Assembly: GCA_964482025.1 (NCBI GenBank)
Contig: CAYZVN010000007.1
Coordinates: forward strand, 1-64,000
Direction: 5' to 3'
From: UBA5868 sp964482025
GTDB lineage: Bacteria > Pseudomonadota > Gammaproteobacteria > Pseudomonadales > Cellvibrionaceae
Length of the DNA stretch: 64,000 nucleotides
The position numbers were made by a program, and so were the translations under genes. The notes under the pieces are model-generated. The model was not told the DNA's origin, made no database searches, and was given only the letters and a program-made list of their open reading frames with translations. Below are positions 25,717 through 34,142 of the stretch, in pieces. How positions within the stretch are numbered: the stretch's first letter is position 1; each line of letters starts with the position of its first letter.

Positions 25717-26609
25717 GCATTTTTTGGAATATCTGGATTGTCGGTCTGACCTTGGTATGTCTTGGCCTCATCACTTGGGTGCTTTTCGCCAACCGTCGAG
25801 TGGCGGTGAAAGATGATGAAGAGCCGGAAAACCGGACGACTGGGCACGTTTATGATGGCATCGAGGAGTACGACAACCCCTTACCCAAATGGTGGTTTCA
25901 GCTGTTTGTGGGAACTTTGGTGTTTACGGTGCTCTATTTGGCGTGGTACCCGGGGCTCGGCAGCTTCCCTGGCATCGGCGGCTGGACTTCGCACAACCAA
26001 TTGGAGCGGGAGCAAGAAAAAGCGGCAGAAATTTACGACGAAATATTTGGCGCTTATCAACAAGTCACGATCGAAGAGTTGGCACAAGACAACGCCGCTA
26101 TGAAGATAGGGGTGCGTTTGTTTGCCGACAACTGTGCGGTATGCCATGGCGCGGATGGCGGCGGCAACTACGGCTTTCCCAACCTGACCGACGACGATTG
26201 GCTGTACGGCGGCACGCCGGAAAAAATTAAGGAGAGCGTGACCCACGGACGCGCCGGTAATATGCCGCCCTGGGGCGCGATTATCGGCGAAGCCAATGTT
26301 CAAGCGGTGACGGAATATGTGCTGTCGATGTCGGGTCAAACGCACGACAAAGCACAACTGGAACAGGGCGCTAAGGTGTACCAGCAAAACTGCGCGGCGT
26401 GCCACGGTCCAGACGGTAGCGGAAACCAATTGCTGGGCGCTCCTAACCTCGCGGACAACATCTGGCTTTACGATGGCTCTCGCGAAGGCATCGCCCACTC
26501 GGTACGCAATGGCCGCGCCAATGTTATGCCGGCACAGAAGGATATGTTGCAGGAGGAAAAAATACATTTGCTGACAGCCTACGTTTACAGTCTGTCGCTC
26601 GATTTTTAA
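25713..26609 (+). CDS. ccoP: cbb3-type cytochrome c oxidase subunit III (di-haem)
   Basis: Membrane-anchored di-haem cytochrome c, the electron entry point of the cbb3 oxidase. 298 aa with two N-terminal membrane spans (near 5-25 and 62-80), the Gln/Glu-rich linker, and two haem motifs: C141-AVCH145 and C226-AACH230. Each domain has its methionine segment (HGRAGNMPPWG and NGRANVMPAQ). Last gene of ccoNOQP, followed by a hairpin before ccoG. Confidence 0.97.
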   Translation: MSIFWNIWIVGLTLVCLGLITWVLFANRRVAVKDDEEPENRTTGHVYDGIEEYDNPLPKWWFQLFVGTLVFTVLYLAWYPGLGSFPGIGGWTSHNQLEREQEKAAEIYDEIFGAYQQVTIEELAQDNAAMKIGVRLFADNCAVCHGADGGGNYGFPNLTDDDWLYGGTPEKIKESVTHGRAGNMPPWGAIIGEANVQAVTEYVLSMSGQTHDKAQLEQGAKVYQQNCAACHGPDGSGNQLLGAPNLADNIWLYDGSREGIAHSVRNGRANVMPAQKDMLQEEKIHLLTAYVYSLSLDF

Positions 26610-26615
26610 ATCTTA

Positions 26616-26638
26616 AGCGGCCGCCACAGGCGGCCGCT
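26616..26638 (+). terminator. terminator or attenuator between ccoP and ccoG
   Basis: AGCGGCCGCC-ACA-GGCGGCCGCT is a perfect 10-bp GC stem followed by CTTT, 6 bases after the ccoP stop. With a weak T tract it probably lets some transcription through to ccoG, lowering maturation genes relative to structural subunits. Confidence 0.6.
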
Positions 26639-26655
26639 CTTTCCGAGGGTTTGAT

Positions 26656-28098
26656 GTGTCCGACGACCCCAGAACAGGTTCAGAGCCTGGCAATAAAGAC
26701 GGCGAGATTCGCTACGTCAATCTCTATGAATCGGAAGCCAAAATTTATACCCGCAAAATTTCCGGTTTTTATCAGCGTATCCGTCGCTACACAGGCATAC
26801 CGCTGATTCTTGGATTTCTGTTGTTACCTTGGTTCACTATCGACGGCAACCCCGCAGTCTTGTTCGACCTGGCCGAACGTCAGTTCCACATTCTTGGCAT
26901 CACTTTCTGGCCGCAAGATTTTATGTTGTTGGCCTGGGCGTTAATCATTTCCGCCTTCGCGCTCTTCGCGGTTACCGTGTTATTGGGACGGGTGTGGTGT
27001 GGATTTACCTGTCCGCAAACCGTGTGGACGCTGATGTTTATTTCGGTCGAGCACTTTTGTGAGGGCGACCGCAACAAGCGTATTAAGCTGGATAACCAAC
27101 CCTGGAATACGGAAAAAGTGGTGCGTAAATCCGCCAAACATTTTTTATGGTTGGTGATCGCTTTTATTACTGGGGTGACTTTTATCGGCTATTTCGCGCC
27201 GATTCGGGAACTGCTCTTGGGGTTTATTCCACACCGCGCCCCCGATGGTTTTGTCTACTTCGATATTCATCCGGCCGCCGCATTTTGGACGCTATTTTTT
27301 ACCGGTATGACCTACCTAAATGCGGGCTGGATGCGCGAGCAGGTGTGCAAATACATGTGCCCTTACGCGCGCTTTCAAGCGGTGATGTACGACCGCGATA
27401 CACTGGCTGTGTATTACGACCCGAAGCGCGGTGAAAAACGCGGGCCGCGCAAACCGGGTGACGACTATAAAAAGGCAGGCCTTGGTGACTGTATCGACTG
27501 CTCCTGGTGTGTGCAGGTCTGCCCCGTCAACATTGATATCCGCGATGGACTTCAATACGAATGCATCAACTGCGGTTTGTGTGTCGATGCCTGCAACACC
27601 GTGATGGATAAAATGTCTTATCCTCGGGGGCTGATCCGCTTTACCTCGGAACACGAACTCGAAACCGGCAAAACCCGCTTCTTTCGTCCTCGCCTTTTTG
27701 GCTACGCCTTCGCGGTGGTCGCAATGGTGGTGGTATTTGCGTATGTGATCTTTACCCGCAGCCCGCTCGGTATCGATGTCATCCGCGACCGCGGCGCGCG
27801 CCTGTATCGCGTTATGGGCAACGAAATCCAGAATGTTTACACGGTGAAAATTAATAATATGGATTCTCAGGATCACGTCTACAGCATTGAGCTTGAGGGC
27901 GATTACCCGTTCGAGGTGCGCAACTATCAGGCAATGGTAGTGGAGGCGGGCGAAGTGTTTTCGGTGCCGTTGCGAATTGCTGTGCCGCGCGAGGAGCTGA
28001 AAGGTGAGAAAAACACATTGCGCATAACCGTGCGCTCGCAAAGTGACGCCAGTATTTCCGCGTCAGAAACCACTGTTTTTATGGGACCAAACCGCTGA
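26656..28098 (+). CDS. ccoG: cbb3 oxidase accessory protein CcoG (FixG/RdxA), copper reductase type
   Basis: Membrane iron-sulfur protein needed for cbb3 maturation; CcoG of Rhodobacter reduces Cu(II) for copper delivery. 480 aa from a GTG with GAGG upstream. Several membrane spans frame the motif RVWCGFTCPQTVW and the second cysteine site EQVCKYMCPYARFQ. Two [4Fe-4S] ferredoxin motifs follow, CIDCSWCVQVCPVNIDI and CINCGLCVDACN. The C-terminal third is a periplasmic Ig-like domain (NIQNVYTVKI-like region). Its stop overlaps the next start by one base. Confidence 0.95.
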   Translation: MSDDPRTGSEPGNKDGEIRYVNLYESEAKIYTRKISGFYQRIRRYTGIPLILGFLLLPWFTIDGNPAVLFDLAERQFHILGITFWPQDFMLLAWALIISAFALFAVTVLLGRVWCGFTCPQTVWTLMFISVEHFCEGDRNKRIKLDNQPWNTEKVVRKSAKHFLWLVIAFITGVTFIGYFAPIRELLLGFIPHRAPDGFVYFDIHPAAAFWTLFFTGMTYLNAGWMREQVCKYMCPYARFQAVMYDRDTLAVYYDPKRGEKRGPRKPGDDYKKAGLGDCIDCSWCVQVCPVNIDIRDGLQYECINCGLCVDACNTVMDKMSYPRGLIRFTSEHELETGKTRFFRPRLFGYAFAVVAMVVVFAYVIFTRSPLGIDVIRDRGARLYRVMGNEIQNVYTVKINNMDSQDHVYSIELEGDYPFEVRNYQAMVVEAGEVFSVPLRIAVPREELKGEKNTLRITVRSQSDASISASETTVFMGPNR

Positions 28099-28607
28099 TG
28101 AACCAAACACCGAAAATCCCTGCTTATAAAGAGCCCTGGTTTTGGGCGGTGATGGGGCCTCTCTTGGTCGTTATTGTCGTAAGTCTTTCTATGGCTGGTG
28201 TCGCCACTTGGGTGGCTGATGATCGCGTCAAAGATGACTATTACAAGGAAGGGCGGATGATCAACAAACACTTCGCGCAAGAGGCTTTGGCTATATCCCT
28301 GGGGGTGCATGGCTCCCTCGAGTTCGACTTTGCTGAGGCGGAAGTTTCCGCCCAGATGGACGCCAAAAAAATGCCGGCCGCACTGGAGCTGGTCCTTTCC
28401 CATCCCGCCGAGGCGGAGCAGGACGTGACCCTGGTGATGCAGCGCATTGGCGAAGGACGCTATCGTGCGGATCTTCCAGCGATCACCAAGGGCCGCTGGT
28501 ACTTGATTATCAGCAATCTTCAGGCGGCGACCGGAGAGAGTTGGCGGGTGAGTACCGAAGTGGATTTTCGTCGCAGCAATAACGCTCCGTTCAGTGCACA
28601 TCTTTAA
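28098..28607 (+). CDS. ccoH: FixH-family cbb3 assembly protein (CcoH)
   Basis: 169 aa with one N-terminal membrane anchor (FWAVMGPLLVVIVVSLSMAG) and a periplasmic beta-rich domain. The segment VKDDYYKEGRMIN after the membrane span is a hallmark of the FixH/CcoH family, which stabilises assembly intermediates of the oxidase. The start ATG overlaps the ccoG stop (TGATG). Its place between ccoG and ccoI supports the name. Confidence 0.88.
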   Translation: MNQTPKIPAYKEPWFWAVMGPLLVVIVVSLSMAGVATWVADDRVKDDYYKEGRMINKHFAQEALAISLGVHGSLEFDFAEAEVSAQMDAKKMPAALELVLSHPAEAEQDVTLVMQRIGEGRYRADLPAITKGRWYLIISNLQAATGESWRVSTEVDFRRSNNAPFSAHL

Positions 28608-28623
28608 GTTGTAGGTATCTTTT

Positions 28624-30999
28624 TTGGACGTTTGCTTTCACTGTGGGCTGCCCGCTGTACCTGGCTTGCAAGCGGATATTGGAAGTCGGCGTCGAGAATT
28701 TTGTTGTATCGGTTGCCAAGCGGTAGCGCAGGCAATTGCAGGGCAGGGGCTGGCGGATTTCTACCGTTTTCGCGAGCAGCTCAATCCCCGGCCGCAACAG
28801 ACCGAAGAGCGCTTTGATGCTTACGACTTATCCGCCGTTCAGGAGGACTTTGTTGAAAACGCTGCAGACGGTACCGCCACCGTCAGCTTGTTTGTCAGCG
28901 GTATCAGCTGCGCGGCTTGCGTTTGGCTAATCGAAAAACACCTGCTGGCGCAACCGGGAGTAGTGCAAGTTCAAGTGAATGCCAGTACTCAGCGGGCCAG
29001 GGTTCGCTTGCGCTCTCAGCAAATGCGTGTCAGCGAGCTTTTTCGCAAACTCGCGCGGATTGGCTTCCAGCCGCAGCCCTTAGTGGCGCGTGCCGAACAG
29101 GAGTTGTGGCAGAAGGATCAGCGCGATTACCTGCTGCGCATGGCGGTGGCGGGGATCGGCATGATGCAGGCTGGCATGGTTGCGGTTGCGTTGCACGCTG
29201 GCGGCATCCAGGGCATAGATCCCCATTGGGAGCTGGTATTGCGATGGGTGAACCTCGTGCTCACCTTGCCGATCATGCTGTTCAGCGCAAAACCTTTTTT
29301 TGCCGGCGCGGTGCGCGCGCTACGGTTGGGGCGGCTGGTGAACGATGTCTCCATTTCCCTCGCGCTTATTCTCGCCTTCAGCGCCAGTGTTTATGCCACC
29401 TTAACCCGTAGTGGCGACGTCTATTTTGACTCCGTCGCCATGTTCGCGTTCTTTCTGTTGTTGGGCCGCTATTTTGAAAAGCGCGCCCGCTATGCGAATT
29501 TCAAAGCCTCTGCCCGCTTCTACAACCTCCTGCCGATGACGGTGAGCCGGTGGCGACCGGATGGCCAGACGGAAACGATTCCCTTCAAGCAACTGGTGGT
29601 GGGCGACCAAGTGGTAGTGGCACCCGGCAGTGCATTTCCCTGTGATGGCGAAGTCCTCGACGGCTATGGCGAGGTGGATGAAAGCTTGATGACTGGTGAG
29701 GCGACACCGCGAGCTAAAGCCCCGGGCGATCCAGTTTACGCCGGCACTTATAACGGCGGTACACCGCTGCGGGTGCGGGCTGACTCCATAGGCTCCGACA
29801 CTCAACTTGCGGCCATCGAGCAGCTGGTGCAGCAGGCCGAGCAGGAGCGGCCGCGCCAGGTCACTATGGCGGATCAAATTGCCTCCTGGTTTGTGGGCAG
29901 TGTTTTGACTGTCGCCACCTTGGTCGGCATCGTCTGGTATTGGATTGATCCGAGTAAGGCATTCTGGGTCAGTCTGTCGGTGCTAGTGGTGTCCTGTCCC
30001 TGCGCGTTGAGTCTCGCAACGCCAACGGCGCTCACTGTTGCAGTGGGTCATATGCGCCGCCTTGGAGTGCTGGTAACGGGCGGCCAAGTTTTTGAAAGCT
30101 TAAATGCGATCACCCACGTGGTGTTTGATAAAACCGGCACTTTGACCGACGGCGCGTTGCGGGTTGTTGAGACACGCTGTCTCAGCGAGCAGACAGAGTC
30201 TGAGGTGCTAGCCCTAGCCGGCGCGCTGGAAATGGGCAGCAGTCACCCTATTGCGCGGGCCTTTAGGGGATTCGGTCAGACGCTCGTCGTCGAGCACAGA
30301 GGCAGTACCGCAGGTGCGGGTGTGACGGGGCGGATTGCCGGAACCGAGTATCGGCTCGGCACTCCGGCTTATGCCTTAGCGCATCAACCGCTCAATTACC
30401 CGGACGAAGGGCTGTGGTTGTTGCTGGCAGATGAGCGGCGTGCACTGGCATGGATTCGCCTAGAAGACCAACTGCGGGACAGTGCTCCGGCTTGTGTTGC
30501 CGCGCTGCGTGATCTCGGCTGTGAGGTGGTGCTGCTCAGCGGTGACCGGCCAGAAAACGCCGAACGTGTTGCGCGGGAACTCGGTATTGCCCAGTGGCGG
30601 GGCGGGCTGTTGCCGGACGATAAGCTGGCCAGCGTGCGCCAGATTCAGGAAAGCGGCGGCCGCGTGTTGATGATCGGCGACGGGATCAACGACTTGCCGG
30701 TACTCAGCGGGGCGGATGTCTCATGTGCGATGGGCTCGGCCACTCGCTTAGCGCAAACTCGGGCGGATTGTATTCTTCTGGGGGAAGATCTCCTGCAGAT
30801 CCCAGAGGCGCTAGCATTCGCTAAGCACGTGCGCGGCGTCATCAAACAAAACTTGAGCTGGGCAATCATCTACAATTTATGCGCTTTGCCGCTTGCCGCT
30901 GCTGGCTTAGTGCCCCCTTGGTTAGCGGCTATCGGCATGTCTTCCAGCTCGGTAGTGGTGGTGGTCAATTCTCTGCGGGTAGGGCGCCGCCGGCCGTAA
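28624..30999 (+). CDS. ccoI: copper-translocating P-type ATPase for cbb3 assembly
   Basis: P1B-type ATPase that delivers copper for the CcoN active site. 791 aa beginning at TTG: a stop codon lies four codons upstream, and only TTG retains the conserved N-terminal cysteine motif DVCFHCGLP...EFCCIGCQ. A heavy-metal-associated domain with GISCAACVWLIEKH follows. The transmembrane metal site is SCPCALSLATPTAL, the phosphorylation motif VFDKTGTLTDG, and the hinge MIGDGINDLPVLSGADVS. The ccoGHI order and 16-nt spacing mark a maturation operon. Confidence 0.96.
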   Translation: MDVCFHCGLPAVPGLQADIGSRRREFCCIGCQAVAQAIAGQGLADFYRFREQLNPRPQQTEERFDAYDLSAVQEDFVENAADGTATVSLFVSGISCAACVWLIEKHLLAQPGVVQVQVNASTQRARVRLRSQQMRVSELFRKLARIGFQPQPLVARAEQELWQKDQRDYLLRMAVAGIGMMQAGMVAVALHAGGIQGIDPHWELVLRWVNLVLTLPIMLFSAKPFFAGAVRALRLGRLVNDVSISLALILAFSASVYATLTRSGDVYFDSVAMFAFFLLLGRYFEKRARYANFKASARFYNLLPMTVSRWRPDGQTETIPFKQLVVGDQVVVAPGSAFPCDGEVLDGYGEVDESLMTGEATPRAKAPGDPVYAGTYNGGTPLRVRADSIGSDTQLAAIEQLVQQAEQERPRQVTMADQIASWFVGSVLTVATLVGIVWYWIDPSKAFWVSLSVLVVSCPCALSLATPTALTVAVGHMRRLGVLVTGGQVFESLNAITHVVFDKTGTLTDGALRVVETRCLSEQTESEVLALAGALEMGSSHPIARAFRGFGQTLVVEHRGSTAGAGVTGRIAGTEYRLGTPAYALAHQPLNYPDEGLWLLLADERRALAWIRLEDQLRDSAPACVAALRDLGCEVVLLSGDRPENAERVARELGIAQWRGGLLPDDKLASVRQIQESGGRVLMIGDGINDLPVLSGADVSCAMGSATRLAQTRADCILLGEDLLQIPEALAFAKHVRGVIKQNLSWAIIYNLCALPLAAAGLVPPWLAAIGMSSSSVVVVVNSLRVGRRRP

Positions 31000-31069
31000 A
31001 TTTCTGGCGGTTGAGCTGTCGCGGGCCCGCAATTCTCCTACAATGCGCGCTGTCCTGTCGGAGGCTTCT

Positions 31070-31279
31070 ATGCACAGTCTTTATCTTTTGATTCCGCTGG
31101 TCACGATTCTGGTCGGCCTCGCGATTTGGGCATTGTTCTGGGCCGTGCGTTCTGGTCAATACGACGATCTCGATACCGAAGGGCGGCGCATCTTGTTCGA
31201 TGAACATCACCGCCCGCCGGAAGACCCCCGTCCGCCCGAGCAACCTCAAGAGCCTGGAGCGGACCTGCGCGATGACTGA
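31070..31279 (+). CDS. ccoS: cbb3 oxidase maturation protein CcoS
   Basis: Small membrane protein required to insert cofactors into CcoN. The ATG at 31070 follows GGAGG and gives 69 aa: one membrane segment (LYLLIPLVTILVGLAIWALF) then WAVRSGQYDDLDTEGRRILFD, the diagnostic CcoS motif, and a proline-rich acidic tail. It overlaps the next gene by 8 nt. Confidence 0.93.
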   Translation: MHSLYLLIPLVTILVGLAIWALFWAVRSGQYDDLDTEGRRILFDEHHRPPEDPRPPEQPQEPGADLRDD

Positions 31280-31997
31280 GTTCTGGTTGAGCGTTTCTGC
31301 AGCATTCGGACTCGGTCTTGCCGGCGCAGGCCATTGTCTGGGCATGTGCGGCGGCGTAGTGGCGGCTCTGTCATTTGCGGTACCGGAACAGGCGCGAACC
31401 CGGCAGTGGCGCCTTCACCTAGGGTATAACCTGGGGCGCATTGCCAGTTACGGGGTTATTGGCTTGGCGGTCGGTATCCTGAGTGAGCTGTTGCCCTCCG
31501 GCGGCTTACCTTGGGCGCGTACGCTGGCGGGCCTTTTACTGATTGCCATGGGACTGCATATGGCGGCGCTCTGGCGCGGGATCCTCTGGCTGGAGCGCGG
31601 TGGGCGTTATGTATGGCGCTGGATCAAGCCGCTGGGCGACCGCTTTATGCCGCTCGACTCTGTACCCAAGGCACTGGCCGTAGGCGCGGTCTGGGGCTGG
31701 CTGCCGTGCGGTCTTGTATATGCGGCGCTCGGCTACGCCCTGGCGCAACAAAATGTGATCGCCGGCGCTGGCATTATGCTGGCTTTCGGGTTGGGCACCT
31801 TGCCGGCGCTGCTGCTGGGTGGCCTTGCGGCGGCTCGGTTAAAGGCCATTTTGATGCATCGCTGGGTGCAAGTTGGGCTCGCGCTGTTCTACGTGGCCTT
31901 CGGTATATGGACCTTGGCGGGGGCGTGGTATCACGTCGTCGGCCATGATCATCCGGCGTCGGTGAACGAACAGTCGGAGCATTACCATCACCATTAA
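31272..31997 (+). CDS. TauE/SafE-family membrane protein at the end of the cbb3 maturation cluster
   Basis: 241 aa from the ATG at 31272 inside the end of ccoS. About six membrane spans are visible. GLGLAGAGHCLGMCGGVVAA near the N-terminus is the hallmark of the 'sulfite exporter TauE/SafE' proteins linked to cytochrome oxidase biogenesis (CcoH2-like). The C-terminus is histidine-rich (HVVGHDHPASVNEQSEHYHH), which suggests metal binding. A copper-handling role is inferred from location and from these His/Cys motifs. Confidence 0.85.
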   Translation: MTEFWLSVSAAFGLGLAGAGHCLGMCGGVVAALSFAVPEQARTRQWRLHLGYNLGRIASYGVIGLAVGILSELLPSGGLPWARTLAGLLLIAMGLHMAALWRGILWLERGGRYVWRWIKPLGDRFMPLDSVPKALAVGAVWGWLPCGLVYAALGYALAQQNVIAGAGIMLAFGLGTLPALLLGGLAAARLKAILMHRWVQVGLALFYVAFGIWTLAGAWYHVVGHDHPASVNEQSEHYHHH

Positions 31998-32090
31998 GAT
32001 CTTGTACAACTCTGTGCGGCCGAGTGACTAAAGCCACGCGCCGTTTATGACAGTTTTTTGCACGAAACATCCAGTCAACTAAGGACCACT

Positions 32091-33455
32091 ATGCAACCGC
32101 CTCACGAAGAATTTGACCCCACTCGTGCTATCGCGGAATTAGCTGCCCAAATGGAGGATGGGGACGCAAGTGTCCATGCGCGAGCACTTGCCGACATTTT
32201 TCATAGCCTGGATGCAGAAGAGTCCGCGTTAGCGTTGGAGTCTTTACCTTTTGAGCAGCGGCTCGCGGTCTGGCAGCTGATTCCCAAGGATGAACAGCTG
32301 GATGTCTTAGTGGCAATGCGTGGTGAAGCGCGCCTGTTGCTGCTGCGTCAACTCGATCATCTCGAGCTGCACGAATTGTTCGACGAGATCGAAGCGGAAG
32401 ACTTGATTGAGTTGGCAGACACACTGCCGGACACCGTTGTCGACATGGCGCTTGGGCGCATGGACGCCCAGCAGCGCCGCTACTTCGAGATCGCCCAGCA
32501 GTTTCCCGATGAGTCAGTGGGGCGCTGGCTTAATCACGACATACTGGTGGTCTCGCAAAATACCCGCGTCGCCGATGCATTGCGCCTGCTGCGCCGCGAA
32601 ACCCCCGACTACACGGAAGTCCTCTATCTTGTCGACCGCACCGGTCGTTGGACAGGTTGTACCAAGATCAATCGCCTTTTATCCGCCCAACCCCATGAGA
32701 ATTTGGCGGAGCTCAAGGAGGAGGACTATCCGCATTTAGTGGCGGATACCGACATGTACGACGCAGCCGAGGAGGTCGAGCGCTCGAAATACGTGGCGCT
32801 GCCAGTGGTTAATCGAGACGGCGTTTTATTGGGGCGGCTCGATGTGGGAACGGCCATGGATCTGCTGCGTGAAAGAGCAGAGAGTGATCTGATGGCGTCC
32901 GCCGGTTTGGGAGAAGAAGCCGACTTGTTCGCTCCGGTCCGGCGCAGTGCACAAACCCGCGCGGTTTGGCTCGGTGTGAATCTGGTGGCCGCGTTTATGG
33001 TGTCCTGGTTTATTGGCCTTTTTGAAGCCACTTTGCAGCAAGTGGTTGCTCTAGCAGTGCTTATGCCGGTGGTGGCGTCTATGGGCGGGGTATCCGGCAA
33101 TCAAACCTTGACGCTTATTATCCGCGGCCTCGCGCTTGGCCAGATTTCACGGGCCAACTTCAAGGCGCTTATGGTTAAAGAGTGGGGCGTTGGCGTACTC
33201 AATGGCCTGTTGTGGGCGATTGTGATTGGTGCGGTTGCAAGCATCTGGTTTCACAGTGTGATGCTCGGTGTGGTGATCGCGTGTGCCATAGTGACGAACA
33301 TTATTACCGCCGCTACCTTCGGTGTGTTAATTCCGGTGACGCTGGATAAGCTGAAACTGGACCCGGCCTTGTCTGGTGCCATGATCCTTATGGCGTTTAC
33401 CGATGTGGTTGGTTTTGTGGCATTCCTGGGGCTTGGGACTATATTCCTGCTTTGA
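32091..33455 (+). CDS. mgtE: magnesium transporter MgtE
   Basis: Mg2+-gated magnesium channel of the inner membrane. The ATG at 32091 follows AAGGA and gives 454 aa; an in-frame ATG upstream (32058) is less likely. The order is an N-terminal helical MgtE_N domain (FEQRLAVWQLIPKDEQLDVL), two CBS domains (about 130-255) and a C-terminal bundle of five membrane helices with VMPVVASMGGVSGNQTLTL, the conserved pore segment. Apparently monocistronic and convergent with nth. Confidence 0.95.
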   Translation: MQPPHEEFDPTRAIAELAAQMEDGDASVHARALADIFHSLDAEESALALESLPFEQRLAVWQLIPKDEQLDVLVAMRGEARLLLLRQLDHLELHELFDEIEAEDLIELADTLPDTVVDMALGRMDAQQRRYFEIAQQFPDESVGRWLNHDILVVSQNTRVADALRLLRRETPDYTEVLYLVDRTGRWTGCTKINRLLSAQPHENLAELKEEDYPHLVADTDMYDAAEEVERSKYVALPVVNRDGVLLGRLDVGTAMDLLRERAESDLMASAGLGEEADLFAPVRRSAQTRAVWLGVNLVAAFMVSWFIGLFEATLQQVVALAVLMPVVASMGGVSGNQTLTLIIRGLALGQISRANFKALMVKEWGVGVLNGLLWAIVIGAVASIWFHSVMLGVVIACAIVTNIITAATFGVLIPVTLDKLKLDPALSGAMILMAFTDVVGFVAFLGLGTIFLL

Positions 33456-33469
33456 TGCCTGCCGAGGGA

Positions 33470-34132
33470 TCACGCTTTGCGAGTGATTTTCGGCTTCTTA
33501 CGATCCGGGTAGCAAGTTGTACATATAAGGCAGACGGTGCCATCGCAGCCGCGCGCCGAGCAGTGCTCGCGACCGTAATAAATAATTTGCAGATGCAGCT
33601 TATTCCAATAGGTCTCCGGAAACAGTCGCTTCAAGTCCTTTTCCGTTTGCGCAACACTTTTACCTGAGCTGAGACCCCAGCGCTGCGCCAGCCTGTGGAT
33701 GTGCGTATCCACCGGAAAGGCGGGAACGCCAAATGCCTGACTCATCACCACGCTGGCGGTTTTATGCCCCACACCGGGCAGTGACTCCAATTCCGCAAAG
33801 CTCTGCGGCACCTGTCCGTCATAGGTTTCGGTGAGAATTTGCGAAAGCTTTTGGATCGCCTTGGATTTTTGGGGCGACAGGCCGCAGGGACGAATCACCG
33901 CCTGGATTTTTTCTACCGGAATTTTTGCCATTTCCTGTGGTGTATCGGCAAGCTGCCAAAGCGCCGGCGTTACTTGGTTGACCCGCTCGTCCGTGCATTG
34001 GGCCGATAGCAAAACCGCGACCAACAGTGTGTAAGGGTCTTTGTGCTGCAAGGGAATGGGCGGATCTGGATACAGCTCCTGCAAGGTTTGCAGAATGTAG
34101 GCGACGCGTTCAGCTTTATTTAAATTGGCCAT
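33470..34132 (-). CDS. nth: endonuclease III-like DNA glycosylase with unusual cysteine cluster
   Basis: Base-excision glycosylase/AP lyase for oxidised pyrimidines. The 220-aa product has the helix-hairpin-helix LPGVGHKTASVVM with catalytic K124 and the essential D142 in AFPVDTHIHRL. The iron-sulfur region is odd: cysteines at 191, 196, 201, 204 and 207, in contrast to the canonical C-x6-C-x2-C-x5-C. Three positions (191, 201, 207) align with canonical ligands, the second is glycine, and two extra cysteines appear. The body recalls the Nth type I associate with Bacteroidetes. It follows dapC by 10 nt, not the rsx/rnf operon where many gammaproteobacteria keep nth. Confidence 0.85.
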   Translation of the reverse strand: MANLNKAERVAYILQTLQELYPDPPIPLQHKDPYTLLVAVLLSAQCTDERVNQVTPALWQLADTPQEMAKIPVEKIQAVIRPCGLSPQKSKAIQKLSQILTETYDGQVPQSFAELESLPGVGHKTASVVMSQAFGVPAFPVDTHIHRLAQRWGLSSGKSVAQTEKDLKRLFPETYWNKLHLQIIYYGREHCSARGCDGTVCLICTTCYPDRKKPKITRKA

Positions 34133-34142
34133 AGCAGAGGTG

